Assembly (NCBI GenBank): GCA_029547605.1
Contig: JAKPPB010000041.1
Coordinates: forward strand, 1-64,000
Direction of reading: 5' to 3'
DNA: 64,000 nt
DNA from: Methanobacteriota archaeon
Lineage (GTDB): Archaea; Halobacteriota; Methanomicrobia; Methanomicrobiales; Methanospirillaceae
The translations under genes were made by a program, and so were the position numbers. How positions within the stretch are numbered: position 1 is the first letter of the stretch; every line of letters begins with the position of its first letter. Shown here in pieces: positions 44,021 to 53,198 of this stretch. The notes under the pieces were generated by a model, which saw nothing but the letters and a program-made list of their open reading frames with translations, had not been told where the DNA came from and made no database searches.

Positions 44021-45646
44021 ATGCGGTCAGCTGATGTATTGGACTGCCATGTCCTGGTGATCGGGAGTGGCGGGGCCGGGGTCCGGGCTGCCATCGAGGC
44101 CTCCGGCTACGGGGAAACTATTCTCGTCTCAAAGACCCTTACGGGGAAAGGAGGGTGTACCACCATGGCCGAGGGGGGCTACAACGCCGTGCTCAGGGAG
44201 CAGGACTCCTGCGAGATCCACTTCGAGGACACGATGAAGGGTGGCGCATACCTGAACGATCCCGAACTCGTGCGGATACTGGTTGACGAGGCACCGATGA
44301 GGATTAGGGACCTGCTCCAATGGGGGGCAGTCTTTGACGTGACTGACTGTTGCGAGGTTGCCCAGAGACCGTTTGGAGGGCAGAGGTTTCCCCGCACCTG
44401 CTACGCCGGAGACCGCACCGGCCACGAGATGATGGCGACGCTCGTAGAGCGGCTCGCGGGTGCAGGCGTCGAGGTGATGAACGAGGTGACCGCGCTTGAC
44501 CTCCTGAAGGATGGCGATCGGGTAGTAGGTGCCGTCGGGCTCGATGAAAAGAGCGAACTTTTGGCCATCCGTGCCGACAGCACGGTCCTTGCAACTGGCG
44601 GAGGGACACGCATATACGACATCTCGACGAACTCCTCGAGCGGGACAGGGGACGGGTTTGCGATCGGGTACCGTGCAGGGGCCGAGCTGATCGACATGGA
44701 GATGGTCCAGTTTCACCCGACCGGCGCCGTGTACCCATACGATGCAAGGGGCCGGTTGATCACCGAGGCAGTGAGGGGGGAAGGCGGCATCCTCAAGAAC
44801 AGTCTCGGCGAGCGCTTCATGAGCCGATATGACCCCGAGAGGATGGAACTCTCCACCCGCGACGTCGTGTCCAGGGCAATTGCCACCGAGATCCTCGAAG
44901 GCCGCTGCACCGCACACGGTGGGGTCTTCCTCGACGTCACTCACCTGCCGGGTCAACAGATCGAGGAGAAGCTTCCTGTAATGCTCGAGCAGTTCCTGAA
45001 GTTCGGCGTGGATATCAGGGAGGAGCCGATGGAGGTCGCACCTACCGCCCACCACATGATGGGGGGGCTTCGCATCACTCCCAAGTGCGAGACGACGGTT
45101 ATTGGTCTCTTCGCATGCGGAGAAGTGGCCGGCGGGGTCCATGGTGCAAACCGGCTGGGAGGAAACGCCCTGGCCGACACCCAGGTATTTGGGAAGAGGG
45201 CTGGAGAGTCTGCAGGAAAGGCAAAAAAGAAGAGGGGACGTATCGATAAGAGGGCGCTGGATGCGCAGGAGACAAGGCTCTCTGCCTTCTTCGACGGTGA
45301 GGTTCCGCCTTCCACGGTCGCTCGATCGCTCCGGACCGCGATGTGGGAAGGGGCAGGGATATTCAGGACCGCCAGGGAACTCGAGAAGACACTGGGGGTG
45401 ATCACTCACCTCTCCTCACTGCCTGTGAAGGCTGCCGGACGGTCCAACCTTGCGGAGTGCTGCATCCTGCAGAACATGCTCACCACTGCCTCGCTGGTGG
45501 TGAAGGGGGCGCTGATCAGGAAAGAGTCGCGGGGTGCCCACGTCAGGAAGGACGTGACACAGACCTGGGACCCCCAGACTTCCCCTTATGGGCACAGTTA
45601 CCAGTCGCTCACGCGGACAGGGATAGAGACGGTGGTGAAGGCATGA
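44021..45646 (+). CDS. tfrA: Thiol:fumarate reductase flavoprotein subunit
   Basis: 541 aa. The FAD motif is VLVIGSGGAGVRAAIEASG, followed by TTMAEGGYNAVL and the active-site stretch EMVQFHPTGAVYPYDARGRL. A late GANRLGGNALADTQVFGKRAG completes FAD binding. Methanogen TfrAB couples fumarate reduction to oxidation of coenzymes M and B, in the cytoplasm. Start ATG 44021; TATA candidates at 43985 and 43998. The next gene overlaps the stop. Confidence 0.92.
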   Translation: MRSADVLDCHVLVIGSGGAGVRAAIEASGYGETILVSKTLTGKGGCTTMAEGGYNAVLREQDSCEIHFEDTMKGGAYLNDPELVRILVDEAPMRIRDLLQWGAVFDVTDCCEVAQRPFGGQRFPRTCYAGDRTGHEMMATLVERLAGAGVEVMNEVTALDLLKDGDRVVGAVGLDEKSELLAIRADSTVLATGGGTRIYDISTNSSSGTGDGFAIGYRAGAELIDMEMVQFHPTGAVYPYDARGRLITEAVRGEGGILKNSLGERFMSRYDPERMELSTRDVVSRAIATEILEGRCTAHGGVFLDVTHLPGQQIEEKLPVMLEQFLKFGVDIREEPMEVAPTAHHMMGGLRITPKCETTVIGLFACGEVAGGVHGANRLGGNALADTQVFGKRAGESAGKAKKKRGRIDKRALDAQETRLSAFFDGEVPPSTVARSLRTAMWEGAGIFRTARELEKTLGVITHLSSLPVKAAGRSNLAECCILQNMLTTASLVVKGALIRKESRGAHVRKDVTQTWDPQTSPYGHSYQSLTRTGIETVVKA

Positions 45647-47106
45647 AAAAGATGAACGTGCGGGTCCAGAGGTTTGACCCCGGTCAGGACGAAAAACCGC
45701 ATTTTCAGACATATCTTGTCGAAGTCAACGAGGGAGCTCGCGTCCTCCATGTCCTCCATGCCGTCCATGACGAGATCGATCCCACGCTCTCTTACCGGTG
45801 GTGCTGCGGTTCCGGGCAGTGCGGAAGCTGTGCCGTCCGGGTCAACGGCGAGCCGGTGCTCGCCTGCATGGAAGAGGCAAGGGATGCGATGACCATCGAG
45901 CCGTTGAAACTCCCGGTGAAAAAGGATCTCGTAGTCGACCTCGAGCCTGCGCTGGATGCTCTTTCCCACATCGAACCCACCGGTTCGGCGGCGATGCCGA
46001 CCAGGGAGGAGGTCGAACTCATCAAGCCGCTTCGAAGCTGCATCGGATGCCTCGCATGCGTCTCTGTCTGCCCTGCAATGGACGTCACCTCGTTCGCAGG
46101 GCCGACCGCAATGCGCCAGGACTTTCGCCTTGCGCTCGACCCGCGGGATACAAAGGACAGGGTGACAGAGGCAGTCTCAAAAGGCCTGTTCACCTGCACC
46201 TCCTGCCAGGCCTGCTGGAAAGTCTGCCCAAAGGACATCCAGATTCCCGGCAAGGCGATCGAGAAGCTGCGGTCCCTTGCAAACAAAAAGGGGCTGACCC
46301 TCCCCCGTCACCAGGAAGTGGCAAAGATGGTGAGAGAGACTGGCCGGAGCGTCTCCCGCACCGAGCCTACCTTCATGGAACAGGTCGGGGAGGTGATCGA
46401 ACCACACGGCCCGGTGAAGGCCACTGTGGGGTTCTTCGTCGGGTGCATGTACAACCAGCGGCTCCCACAGACCGCGCTTGACGCAATAGAGGTGCTGCGC
46501 CGGAACGGCATACGTGTCATCATCCCGAAGGAGCAGGTCTGCTGCGGGTCGCCGCTCATCCGCACGGGACAGCTGGACTTCCTTGATACCCTGAAGAGGC
46601 GAAATATCGATGCATTCGCCTTCAGGAACATCGACACCGTGCTCACCATGTGCGCCGGGTGCGGGTCTACCCTCAAACATGACTACAGGACTCCCTTCCG
46701 GGTGATGGATATCAACGAGCTCCTCACGAGGTACGGGATCGAGCCCCCGGCGAGGCTGCCACTGAAGGCCACCTACCACGACCCATGCCACCTCCTCAGG
46801 GGGCAGGGAATCCGGGATCTGCCGCGTGAACTGATCACGCAGGTCGTGAACCTCGTCGAGATGCCCTCTGTCTGCTGCGGGTCGGGTGGTGGTGTGAGAT
46901 CGGGAGTTCCCGAGGAAGCCGCAGCGCTCGCAGAGAAGCGGAGGGAAGAGATAGAGAAGACGGGGGCGGATATCGTCATCAGCTCCTGCCCGTTCTGCGA
47001 GTTCCATATCATGGAGCACACAGACCGACCGGTGAAGAACGTGACGACGCTCCTCCTCGAAGGCTACCGTGAGAAGGACAGGAAGAAGGCCGAAAATACG
47101 GTGTGA
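45643..47106 (+). CDS. tfrB: Thiol:fumarate reductase iron-sulfur/CCG subunit
   Basis: 487 aa, ATG overlapping the tfrA stop (ATGA). Order of motifs: [2Fe-2S] site CCGSGQCGSC with a distal Cys (about 60-75), two ferredoxin clusters (CIGCLACVSVCP and CTSCQACWKVCP), then two CCG domains (VCCGSPL and SVCCGSGGGVRSG with GCGSTLKHD). The CCG domains match heterodisulfide reductase HdrB and are where the CoM-SH/CoB-SH chemistry is expected. Confidence 0.93.
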   Translation: MKKMNVRVQRFDPGQDEKPHFQTYLVEVNEGARVLHVLHAVHDEIDPTLSYRWCCGSGQCGSCAVRVNGEPVLACMEEARDAMTIEPLKLPVKKDLVVDLEPALDALSHIEPTGSAAMPTREEVELIKPLRSCIGCLACVSVCPAMDVTSFAGPTAMRQDFRLALDPRDTKDRVTEAVSKGLFTCTSCQACWKVCPKDIQIPGKAIEKLRSLANKKGLTLPRHQEVAKMVRETGRSVSRTEPTFMEQVGEVIEPHGPVKATVGFFVGCMYNQRLPQTALDAIEVLRRNGIRVIIPKEQVCCGSPLIRTGQLDFLDTLKRRNIDAFAFRNIDTVLTMCAGCGSTLKHDYRTPFRVMDINELLTRYGIEPPARLPLKATYHDPCHLLRGQGIRDLPRELITQVVNLVEMPSVCCGSGGGVRSGVPEEAAALAEKRREEIEKTGADIVISSCPFCEFHIMEHTDRPVKNVTTLLLEGYREKDRKKAENTV

Positions 47107-47182
47107 CTCGCCGTTCACCTTTATCAATAATAACACCCTGGTTTTTTCCCATCGGAATCGGACCTTCACAAGATTCATCATC

Positions 47183-47434
47183 ATGGAGCAGTCACACTGC
47201 ATGACGACGATGACCAATCCCTGGCTCCCCTATAACATACCCCCATTGAGGGCCTATATCATTGCTCCCGGTGTCGTGCAGATCGAAGACACGGTCTACA
47301 ACCTTCCCAAACGGTCTGTCGAGCACGGCCGCCCTCTGCCGGTAAAGCCCGAGTTTATCGTGCCGGTCAAGGAGAACAGCGAGAAGGCGGCGCGGGCTGC
47401 AATGGAGGGGCTCTACCGGATCGTGTTCGACTGA
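47183..47434 (+). CDS. Conserved-looking small protein, function unknown
   Basis: 83 aa from ATG 47183; an ATG at 47201 is equally possible and would give 77 aa. The body, TNPWLPYNIPPLRAYIIAP then VQIEDTVYNLPKRSVEHG, is proline-rich with a C-terminal helix. No family recognised. Its 3' end overlaps the 3' end of the convergent Nre gene by 22 bases. Confidence 0.6.
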   Translation: MEQSHCMTTMTNPWLPYNIPPLRAYIIAPGVVQIEDTVYNLPKRSVEHGRPLPVKPEFIVPVKENSEKAARAAMEGLYRIVFD

Positions 47435-48675
47435 TATGGAATAACTGGCGCTCTTTCCCTGAGGGTTGAGTCATCAGGGTCCGATGGACTGCAGGTACAC
47501 TTCTTTTGGGAACCCGTGAAGAGATCGAGCGTGGTCTGCTTTGCCCTAAACTGCGACTTCAGGACGGTACTCTCGTTGATGAACCTTTCCATGGGAAGGG
47601 TCATGCGCATCGATACGTCTGCGAGAGCCGACGGGAGGTCTTCGAATTCACGAAACGGCTGGAGCATCGCCTGCCTCACGTTCTCCCTGACATTGAAGAC
47701 CCCCATGGGGATATACCCCTTCCTTGCCTCCCGGAGGACGATGGCCCCTGCCTGCACCCCATCCCTCTCAAGCCCCTCAAGCACTGCCATTTTGCAGGAA
47801 TAATAGCATCCCCCCACGCAGGAGTACCCTTTCTTCCCCCTGAACTCCTCGTGATCTGAGAAGAGGAGCTCCTCGTTGCCCCGTATGTGAAGGAAGGCCT
47901 CCATCCACTCGTACTGCCAGGGGGTGGGAAGGAGAATGACCGCGTAGTGGTTGTTGAGGCTTGAGAACTCATGCACTCTCACGGTGTCGATCAGGCGGTT
48001 CTGTCGGACCCGTGAGAGGAACCGGTCAGCGAGAGTCGTATCGCATGCGGTAATCGACCACCGGGTGGGGACCATCCTTCTCCTGCCACCCGTGCCGAGC
48101 GCTCCCACTGAAAGAGCTTTCTGGATGCTGCTGAAGGGGACACCTTCCCGGTAGAGCTCGAGGACCGCCTCGGATGCAGTAAGATCTGAATCGTAATAGC
48201 ACTGCTCAAGGTGGGGCTCGAACCGGCTGCTCTCGGCCTCGAACTCGACCAGGTGGGCGCTCGGGCCAAACGGGGTGTGCTCTTCTGAGAAAGAGGTGCC
48301 CACCGGCGTCTCCGAGAATAATGCCTGGCTCTCAACTGATCCCGCTGAGAGGGCAATCTCCTGCAGCCTGCAGGCATCAGGATCATCGACACGGGTGACA
48401 TCACAGACCCGCTTTCCCCTTACCAGGTCGAGGCGGCACGAGAGGATATCCTCCTGTGACCACCCCGCAGGTATCCACGCTTCGGGGGTGTCCATTATCC
48501 CGCACTCCTCGCGGATCGGGGCGATAAGAGGGCCTGCATAGACCTTCGGGTAGTTCCAGCTCCCGACAAAGACCGAGGGGGGTGTGCTCCCCTCCATAGT
48601 CCTGTCCAGGATGCGGGACGAGCCAAGCCTAGAGGAGGTGATAGCCTTGAGGTACGCCCCTTTCCCGATGGCCAT
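47413..48675 (-). CDS. Nre family DNA repair protein
   Basis: 420 aa. The family blocks are present: FVGSWNYPKVYAGPLIAP, LEQCYYDSDLTASEAVLELY, and GGCYYSCKMAVLEGLERDG. The C-terminal peptide QTTLDLFTG fits a PCNA-interacting (PIP-like) motif. I do not see an N-terminal zinc finger, so it belongs to the type lacking one. NreA proteins take part in repair of DNA damage in archaea together with PCNA. Confidence 0.84.
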   Translation of the reverse strand: MAIGKGAYLKAITSSRLGSSRILDRTMEGSTPPSVFVGSWNYPKVYAGPLIAPIREECGIMDTPEAWIPAGWSQEDILSCRLDLVRGKRVCDVTRVDDPDACRLQEIALSAGSVESQALFSETPVGTSFSEEHTPFGPSAHLVEFEAESSRFEPHLEQCYYDSDLTASEAVLELYREGVPFSSIQKALSVGALGTGGRRRMVPTRWSITACDTTLADRFLSRVRQNRLIDTVRVHEFSSLNNHYAVILLPTPWQYEWMEAFLHIRGNEELLFSDHEEFRGKKGYSCVGGCYYSCKMAVLEGLERDGVQAGAIVLREARKGYIPMGVFNVRENVRQAMLQPFREFEDLPSALADVSMRMTLPMERFINESTVLKSQFRAKQTTLDLFTGSQKKCTCSPSDPDDSTLRERAPVIPYQSNTIR

Positions 48676-48738
48676 GTACGAAGATTACTCCAGGTATATC
48701 CAGATAAACCTGCACGGTGCGGGGAGAAAGTGATTCCG

Positions 48739-49290
48739 CTATACTCCCATCAGGGTAAGAAGGATGCAGACACAGACCGGGATGGTAAGGTTGTCATCGA
48801 CTGGGGAGATGAGTTCCACCACCCCGGCAACGATCGAGGCTGCGATTGCGGGGAGCAGGGGGAGGAGAAACAGCAGCACGAGGACATTGACGATCACGCC
48901 GCCTGCTGACCCCTCCACGGATTTCCCGTTCATGATTCGGTGGTGTCCCCACTGCAATCCCACGAGCGTGGCTGCCCCGTCAAGTACTGCGAGCGAGAGT
49001 ATTGCAGGGACCGAAATGGCGGCATCAAAGAAGAGGACGCAGAAGAGGGCACTCGCGGTGAAGTAGAATGCTCCTTTCCCGGGGTATTCGCCGTCGCGCT
49101 CAAGGGTTCGTATGAGGAGGGAGATTATCGGGATGCGGTATCCCCGCAATACCCCTTCAGCGAGGATGAACCCGACAAAGATCGATGCCGCGAGAAGGAG
49201 AACCATCAGGTCTTTTGGGAGAAAATACGCCATTGCGGCGATCCCGATCCCAAAGAGCATGTGGACTATCTTCCTGGAGGGCTCGTGCAT
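48739..49290 (-). CDS. Dolichol kinase/phosphatidate cytidylyltransferase-like membrane protein
   Basis: 183 aa with about five or six spans, start chosen at the ATG at 49290 (MHEPSRKIVHMLFG), since a longer frame adds 88 residues of improbable composition. The late motif GKSVEGSAGG is the CTP-binding-like loop of the SEC59/CdsA-like group. Could phosphorylate an archaeal polyprenol or modify a lipid. It diverges from the methyltransferase gene across 70 bp. Confidence 0.72.
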   Translation of the reverse strand: MHEPSRKIVHMLFGIGIAAMAYFLPKDLMVLLLAASIFVGFILAEGVLRGYRIPIISLLIRTLERDGEYPGKGAFYFTASALFCVLFFDAAISVPAILSLAVLDGAATLVGLQWGHHRIMNGKSVEGSAGGVIVNVLVLLFLLPLLPAIAASIVAGVVELISPVDDNLTIPVCVCILLTLMGV

Positions 49291-49360
49291 GCCCAGAGTA
49301 TGGGCATCCAGGACAATTAACTGGTCGGATTGCGATCCTTCATCCTGGGTGGTGAGGTTG

Positions 49361-50602
49361 ATGAGCAAAAGGGGCTCAATACTACATGCAATGACTGGGG
49401 CGGGTGACTTTCCGTTCAAGAGAGATGATGATCTCGTCACTGAATCCCTTTCGGTATATGGCATTCCGGTCACCCGCATCACCGGGGAGTTCTGGACCGC
49501 GAGGCAGCGGCAGGGATCATCCCTCCACGAGGTCTCATACCGCGGGTGCTTCAAGCCGCAGCTTCCTGCCTACTTCATCAACCTCCTCACAGGGCCCGGT
49601 GACCTGGTATACGACCCCTTCAGCGGGAGGGGCACCACCGTCATCGAGGCAGGGCTGCTGGGGAGGACGGTTGCGGCCAACGATGCAAATCCCCTCTCAC
49701 TCCTCCTCACCCGCCCCCGCTTCTTTCTGCCTGATCCTGCAATGGTGAAGTCAAGGCTCGATTCGATACCAATTGAGAATGGTGCGGTGGCTGATATGGA
49801 CCTCTCCATGTTCTTTGACCGCAGGACAGAAGCAGAGATCGTCTCTCTTCGAAATTACCTGCTCGACAGGGAGAGGGCAGGGGATCTCGACCACCTCGAC
49901 GAATGGATACGCATGGTCGCGACAAACAGGCTGACGGGCCACTCGAGCGGTTTCTTCTCTGTCTATACGCTCCCGCCAAACCAGGCAGTCTCACCCAGCA
50001 GGCAGGAACGTATCAACCGAAAGAGAAACCAGGTGCCGCAATACCGCGACACTCGGGCCCTGATCCTGAAAAAGACCCTCTCGCTCCTGAAAGATGTCCC
50101 TAAATTACAGCAGGATCGCCTGCGGAAGGCCGGGGAGGATGCCCTCTTTTTCTCGGGTGATTCACGCCGGACTCCCGGGATCGGTGATGGGACCGTGAAG
50201 CTCACCGTCACCTCTCCTCCGTTCCTCGACGTGGTCCAGTACTCGTCCGACAACTGGCTCCGGTGCTGGTTCAATGGGATAGACCCCGGTGTGGTCGAAA
50301 AGAGCCTCACCGTCACCCGCTCGCTCCCTGAATGGAAGAGAGTGATGCAGCAGACGCTGTATGAGCTCTTCCGCGTCACGAGGAAGGGGGGGCACGTCGC
50401 CTTCGAGGTTGGCGAGGTGAGGAGAGGTACCGTCAGACTCGACGAGACGGTGGTGCCCCTGGGGGTCCGCGCCGGGTTCTCATGCGAGGGGATACTTGTG
50501 AACCTGCAGGACTTCACCAAGACATCCCACATATGGGGAATCGGAAATAATGCGCACGGCACCAACACCAACAGGATCGTGGTCTTTAAAAAAGAGGAGT
50601 GA
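49361..50602 (+). CDS. Putative site-specific DNA methyltransferase (orphan)
   Basis: 413 aa from ATG 49361 (GGTGAGGT just upstream). SAM motif I is DPFSGRGTTVIEAGLLGR and the catalytic motif IV is TSPPFLD, the SPP(F/Y) type of N4-cytosine or N6-adenine methylases. Motif I precedes motif IV. A long charged middle region (about 130-270) may hold target recognition. No restriction endonuclease gene is adjacent, so it is an orphan; substrate unverified. Confidence 0.75.
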   Translation: MSKRGSILHAMTGAGDFPFKRDDDLVTESLSVYGIPVTRITGEFWTARQRQGSSLHEVSYRGCFKPQLPAYFINLLTGPGDLVYDPFSGRGTTVIEAGLLGRTVAANDANPLSLLLTRPRFFLPDPAMVKSRLDSIPIENGAVADMDLSMFFDRRTEAEIVSLRNYLLDRERAGDLDHLDEWIRMVATNRLTGHSSGFFSVYTLPPNQAVSPSRQERINRKRNQVPQYRDTRALILKKTLSLLKDVPKLQQDRLRKAGEDALFFSGDSRRTPGIGDGTVKLTVTSPPFLDVVQYSSDNWLRCWFNGIDPGVVEKSLTVTRSLPEWKRVMQQTLYELFRVTRKGGHVAFEVGEVRRGTVRLDETVVPLGVRAGFSCEGILVNLQDFTKTSHIWGIGNNAHGTNTNRIVVFKKEE

Positions 50603-50608
50603 GATTGT

Positions 50609-51763
50609 TCACTCCGATCTTGCCACGTAATCGTAGGCCTCGAGTGCTGCCTTTGCCCCCTCTCCTGCAGCCGTAATGATCTGCTTTGTCCTGATGTTCG
50701 TCACGTCCCCGGCCGCAAAGACCCCGGGAACGCTCGTGTGGCAGTTGATGTCGATCTCGATCTCTTTCTGGTCGTTGAGGCGCAGGAACCCCTCGAGGAA
50801 ATCGGTGTTCGGGATCCATCCCACCTCGGCGAAGACCCCGTCGAGGGAAAGAGTCGTCTCCTTGCCTGACTCACGGTCCTTTATCGTGATACCGTTGAGC
50901 ATGGCGTTTCCGTGCAGGGCAACGACCAAGTGGTGAAGGTAGGTGCGGATGTTTTCCTGCTGTTCGTACTGCGTGACGTAAGCCTCGTCTGCCTTTATCG
51001 TGCTCCTGACGATGAGGTGGACCTCCCGTGCAATCCTGCTCATCTCGATTGCGGTCTGGAGGGCCGAGTTGCCTCCGCCGACAACGGCGACCACCTTGTC
51101 CTTGAAGAGCGGTCCATCGCAGGTTGAGCAGACCGAGAGGCCTCGTCCCAGGTAACGCTCCTCTCCTTCCACCCCCAGTTTGCGGGGCCGTTTTCCCTGG
51201 GCGAGGATGACGGTCTTTGTGAAATAGGTGGCCCCGGTTTCAGTATCGACCACGAAGAGGTCTCCCTCCTTCCCAAGGGACTTGACCCGGTCAAGCTCAA
51301 GGTGTATGTGTTCTCCCCTCACCTGTTCCTCGAACTTGTGCATCAGGTCTTCCCCCGTGACCATGCGGTACCCCATATAGTTCTCGATCGCCCAGCTCTC
51401 AAGGGCCTGCCCCCCGATGTTTTCAGAGAGAATGACTGTCTTGAGCATCTTCCTCGAGCAGTAGACTCCTGCCGTGAGCCCTGCAGGCCCCGCACCGACT
51501 ATGAGGACGTCGTAGATGTCTCCCTCCCTGGCAGTCCCGAAGAGCTGGTTCAGGCGCTGGGCATCAAATCCCACGATGATCTCGTCGTCGACAGTCGTGA
51601 CCGGGACCCCGTACTGGCCGGAGAGCTCCACCATCTTTTTTGCCTGCTCCCGGTCGGTCCCTACATCAATTGCCATGTAATCTACGCCATGCTTCTCGAG
51701 AAACGCCTTCACCATGCGGCAGTATGGGCAGTTCTGGGTGTAGTAGACAGTGACCCTGGGCAT
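50609..51763 (-). CDS. Glutaredoxin-thioredoxin reductase fusion
   Basis: 384 aa. Residues 1-80 are a glutaredoxin-like domain with CPYC (VTVYYTQNCPYCRMVK) and the cis-Pro VPVTT. From about 83 the protein is a thioredoxin-reductase-type flavoprotein: FAD motif VLIVGAGPAGLTAGVYC, redox pair CSTC (SVCSTCDGP), NAD(P) motif VVGGGNSALQTA, and C-terminal GVFAAGDVTNIRTKQ. Bacterial and archaeal thioredoxin reductases usually lack the glutaredoxin part, so reduction may be relayed within one chain. Confidence 0.9.
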   Translation of the reverse strand: MPRVTVYYTQNCPYCRMVKAFLEKHGVDYMAIDVGTDREQAKKMVELSGQYGVPVTTVDDEIIVGFDAQRLNQLFGTAREGDIYDVLIVGAGPAGLTAGVYCSRKMLKTVILSENIGGQALESWAIENYMGYRMVTGEDLMHKFEEQVRGEHIHLELDRVKSLGKEGDLFVVDTETGATYFTKTVILAQGKRPRKLGVEGEERYLGRGLSVCSTCDGPLFKDKVVAVVGGGNSALQTAIEMSRIAREVHLIVRSTIKADEAYVTQYEQQENIRTYLHHLVVALHGNAMLNGITIKDRESGKETTLSLDGVFAEVGWIPNTDFLEGFLRLNDQKEIEIDINCHTSVPGVFAAGDVTNIRTKQIITAAGEGAKAALEAYDYVARSE

Positions 51764-51916
51764 GATGGGGGGTTAGCAGGGGATGAGTAATAAACGTGGT
51801 GGAGCCAGAGAGACGAGCTGATTCCTGTCAGGTGACCGAGACCGGCGGATCGAACGCCCGGTGAAAAAGGGAGTGCCATGATATTCGTCCTGCATGGGGA
51901 AAAAAGGTCCAATGGA

Positions 51917-52405
51917 TCAGTACTGGGGATTGATCGGCTGGAATGGCATGTCCTTATCAAAGACCTTGTAAGTTACCCCGTTGGCAATGGTCACGTATAC
52001 GATCACCCTGTCCGTCCCGGTTGTGCCGGCAAACACAATCTCTGATCCCATCTGGGGGCTCTCTACCGTCTGCTGTTCCACTGTCCCGTCCGACCTGATG
52101 ACCTCGGCAGTCATGGACTGCGTGAATGCCAGCCCCTGGCCTCCTTCATATGTTACAGAGATGGAGGGATCGGTGGCGATGGTGTTCTTTACCACCTGCA
52201 CTGTCACCGCGTAGGTTGGTGGCATGACGTCGGTTGGCTCGGGAACAAGGGAGACTAAAGGTGTCTGCGGGAGAGCGGGAGTAAACGTTGCCTGAGGTGT
52301 GGTGGGGACCGGCGTTTGAGTGGAGAACGGTGCATTTCCCATGCATCCGGCTGAGATGAGAAGGAGACAGGCCATGAGGGGAAGAGACAGATACGAGATC
52401 TTCAT
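51917..52405 (-). CDS. Predicted lipoprotein, function unknown
   Basis: 162 aa from ATG 52405. The signal MKISYLSLPLMACLLLISAG ends in a lipobox-like ISAGC. A Thr/Pro linker (about 25-55) leads to one compact beta domain (SISVTYEGGQGLAFTQS, DRVIVYVTIANG). No catalytic motif. Resembles the linker architecture of the lipoprotein at 3464 without sequence similarity I can see. Confidence 0.65.
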   Translation of the reverse strand: MKISYLSLPLMACLLLISAGCMGNAPFSTQTPVPTTPQATFTPALPQTPLVSLVPEPTDVMPPTYAVTVQVVKNTIATDPSISVTYEGGQGLAFTQSMTAEVIRSDGTVEQQTVESPQMGSEIVFAGTTGTDRVIVYVTIANGVTYKVFDKDMPFQPINPQY

Positions 52406-52516
52406 AGTGAACATCTCTCTCACGGTCCCATATCAACATATGAGATGCCCCCCGGGCCTGCGAACTGAATGCCCCCTCTCTCTCTCATGCAGACAGGAGG
52501 AAGAAAAGGTGGTTGG

Positions 52517-53017
52517 TCATTCAATCGTCCTGAACACCTTCCTGACGGCCATGCAGATTGGGCACTTCTCGGGGGCGGTCCCGAGGAAGACATTTCCGCA
52601 GACGGGGCAGAGGTATACCGTGCGGTTGGACATGTCCTGGCCGTGGCTTAAGTTGTTGAGGGCCTCCTTGTAGAGTGTTGCATGGACCTCCTCGGCCTTC
52701 ATCGCATAGGTGAAGACAAGCCCGATGTCGCTCTTCTTCTCTGACTCGGCTTCCTTCACGAATGCAGGGTACATCTCCTTGAACTCGTGGGTCTCTCCAG
52801 AGACGGACTCAGCGAGGTTCTCTTTTGTGGCGTGGATCTTTCCCATCGCCTTGAGGAGTTTCTTCGCGTGGATCGCCTCAGCCTCGGATGCCGCCCTGAA
52901 GAGGCGGGCAATGTTCTTGTACCCCTCGGATTCTGCCTGGTCTGCAAACGCGGCATACTTACGGTTGGCCCGGGATTCTCCCGCAAAGGCCTCCATCGCA
53001 TTTTCCATGGTAGCCAT
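52517..53017 (-). CDS. Rubrerythrin
   Basis: 166 aa from ATG 53017. A ferritin-like four-helix domain carries the diiron ligands (AFAGESRANRKYAAFAD, EAIHAKKL, KEAESEK, EEVHATLY), followed by a rubredoxin-like end (CPVCGNVFLGTAPEKCPIC). It reduces hydrogen peroxide in anaerobes. The TATA-like box CTTTTATGG (53041-53049) on the minus strand is about 28 bp from the ATG, suggesting leaderless transcription. Confidence 0.94.
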   Translation of the reverse strand: MATMENAMEAFAGESRANRKYAAFADQAESEGYKNIARLFRAASEAEAIHAKKLLKAMGKIHATKENLAESVSGETHEFKEMYPAFVKEAESEKKSDIGLVFTYAMKAEEVHATLYKEALNNLSHGQDMSNRTVYLCPVCGNVFLGTAPEKCPICMAVRKVFRTIE

Positions 53018-53198
53018 GGTGGTATGTTTGAGGGAGGGTCCCATAAAAGTAGGCATTCTCCCCGACTGCTCCCCGGGATATCCCTCTCCTGGGTTCGGGC
53101 CTGGGACTCGTGGTTATTCCGCACAGCGCCCCTGTCTCCGGGTGTGAATGCATGCTATTTTTGTGGTTCCCCCGCACATGCTTCCCCTGCGATCCCAG

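Noticed and set aside
44129..45409. 426-codon open frame on the minus strand
   Set aside because: Antisense to tfrA.
46177..47217. 346-codon open frame on the minus strand
   Set aside because: Antisense to tfrB.
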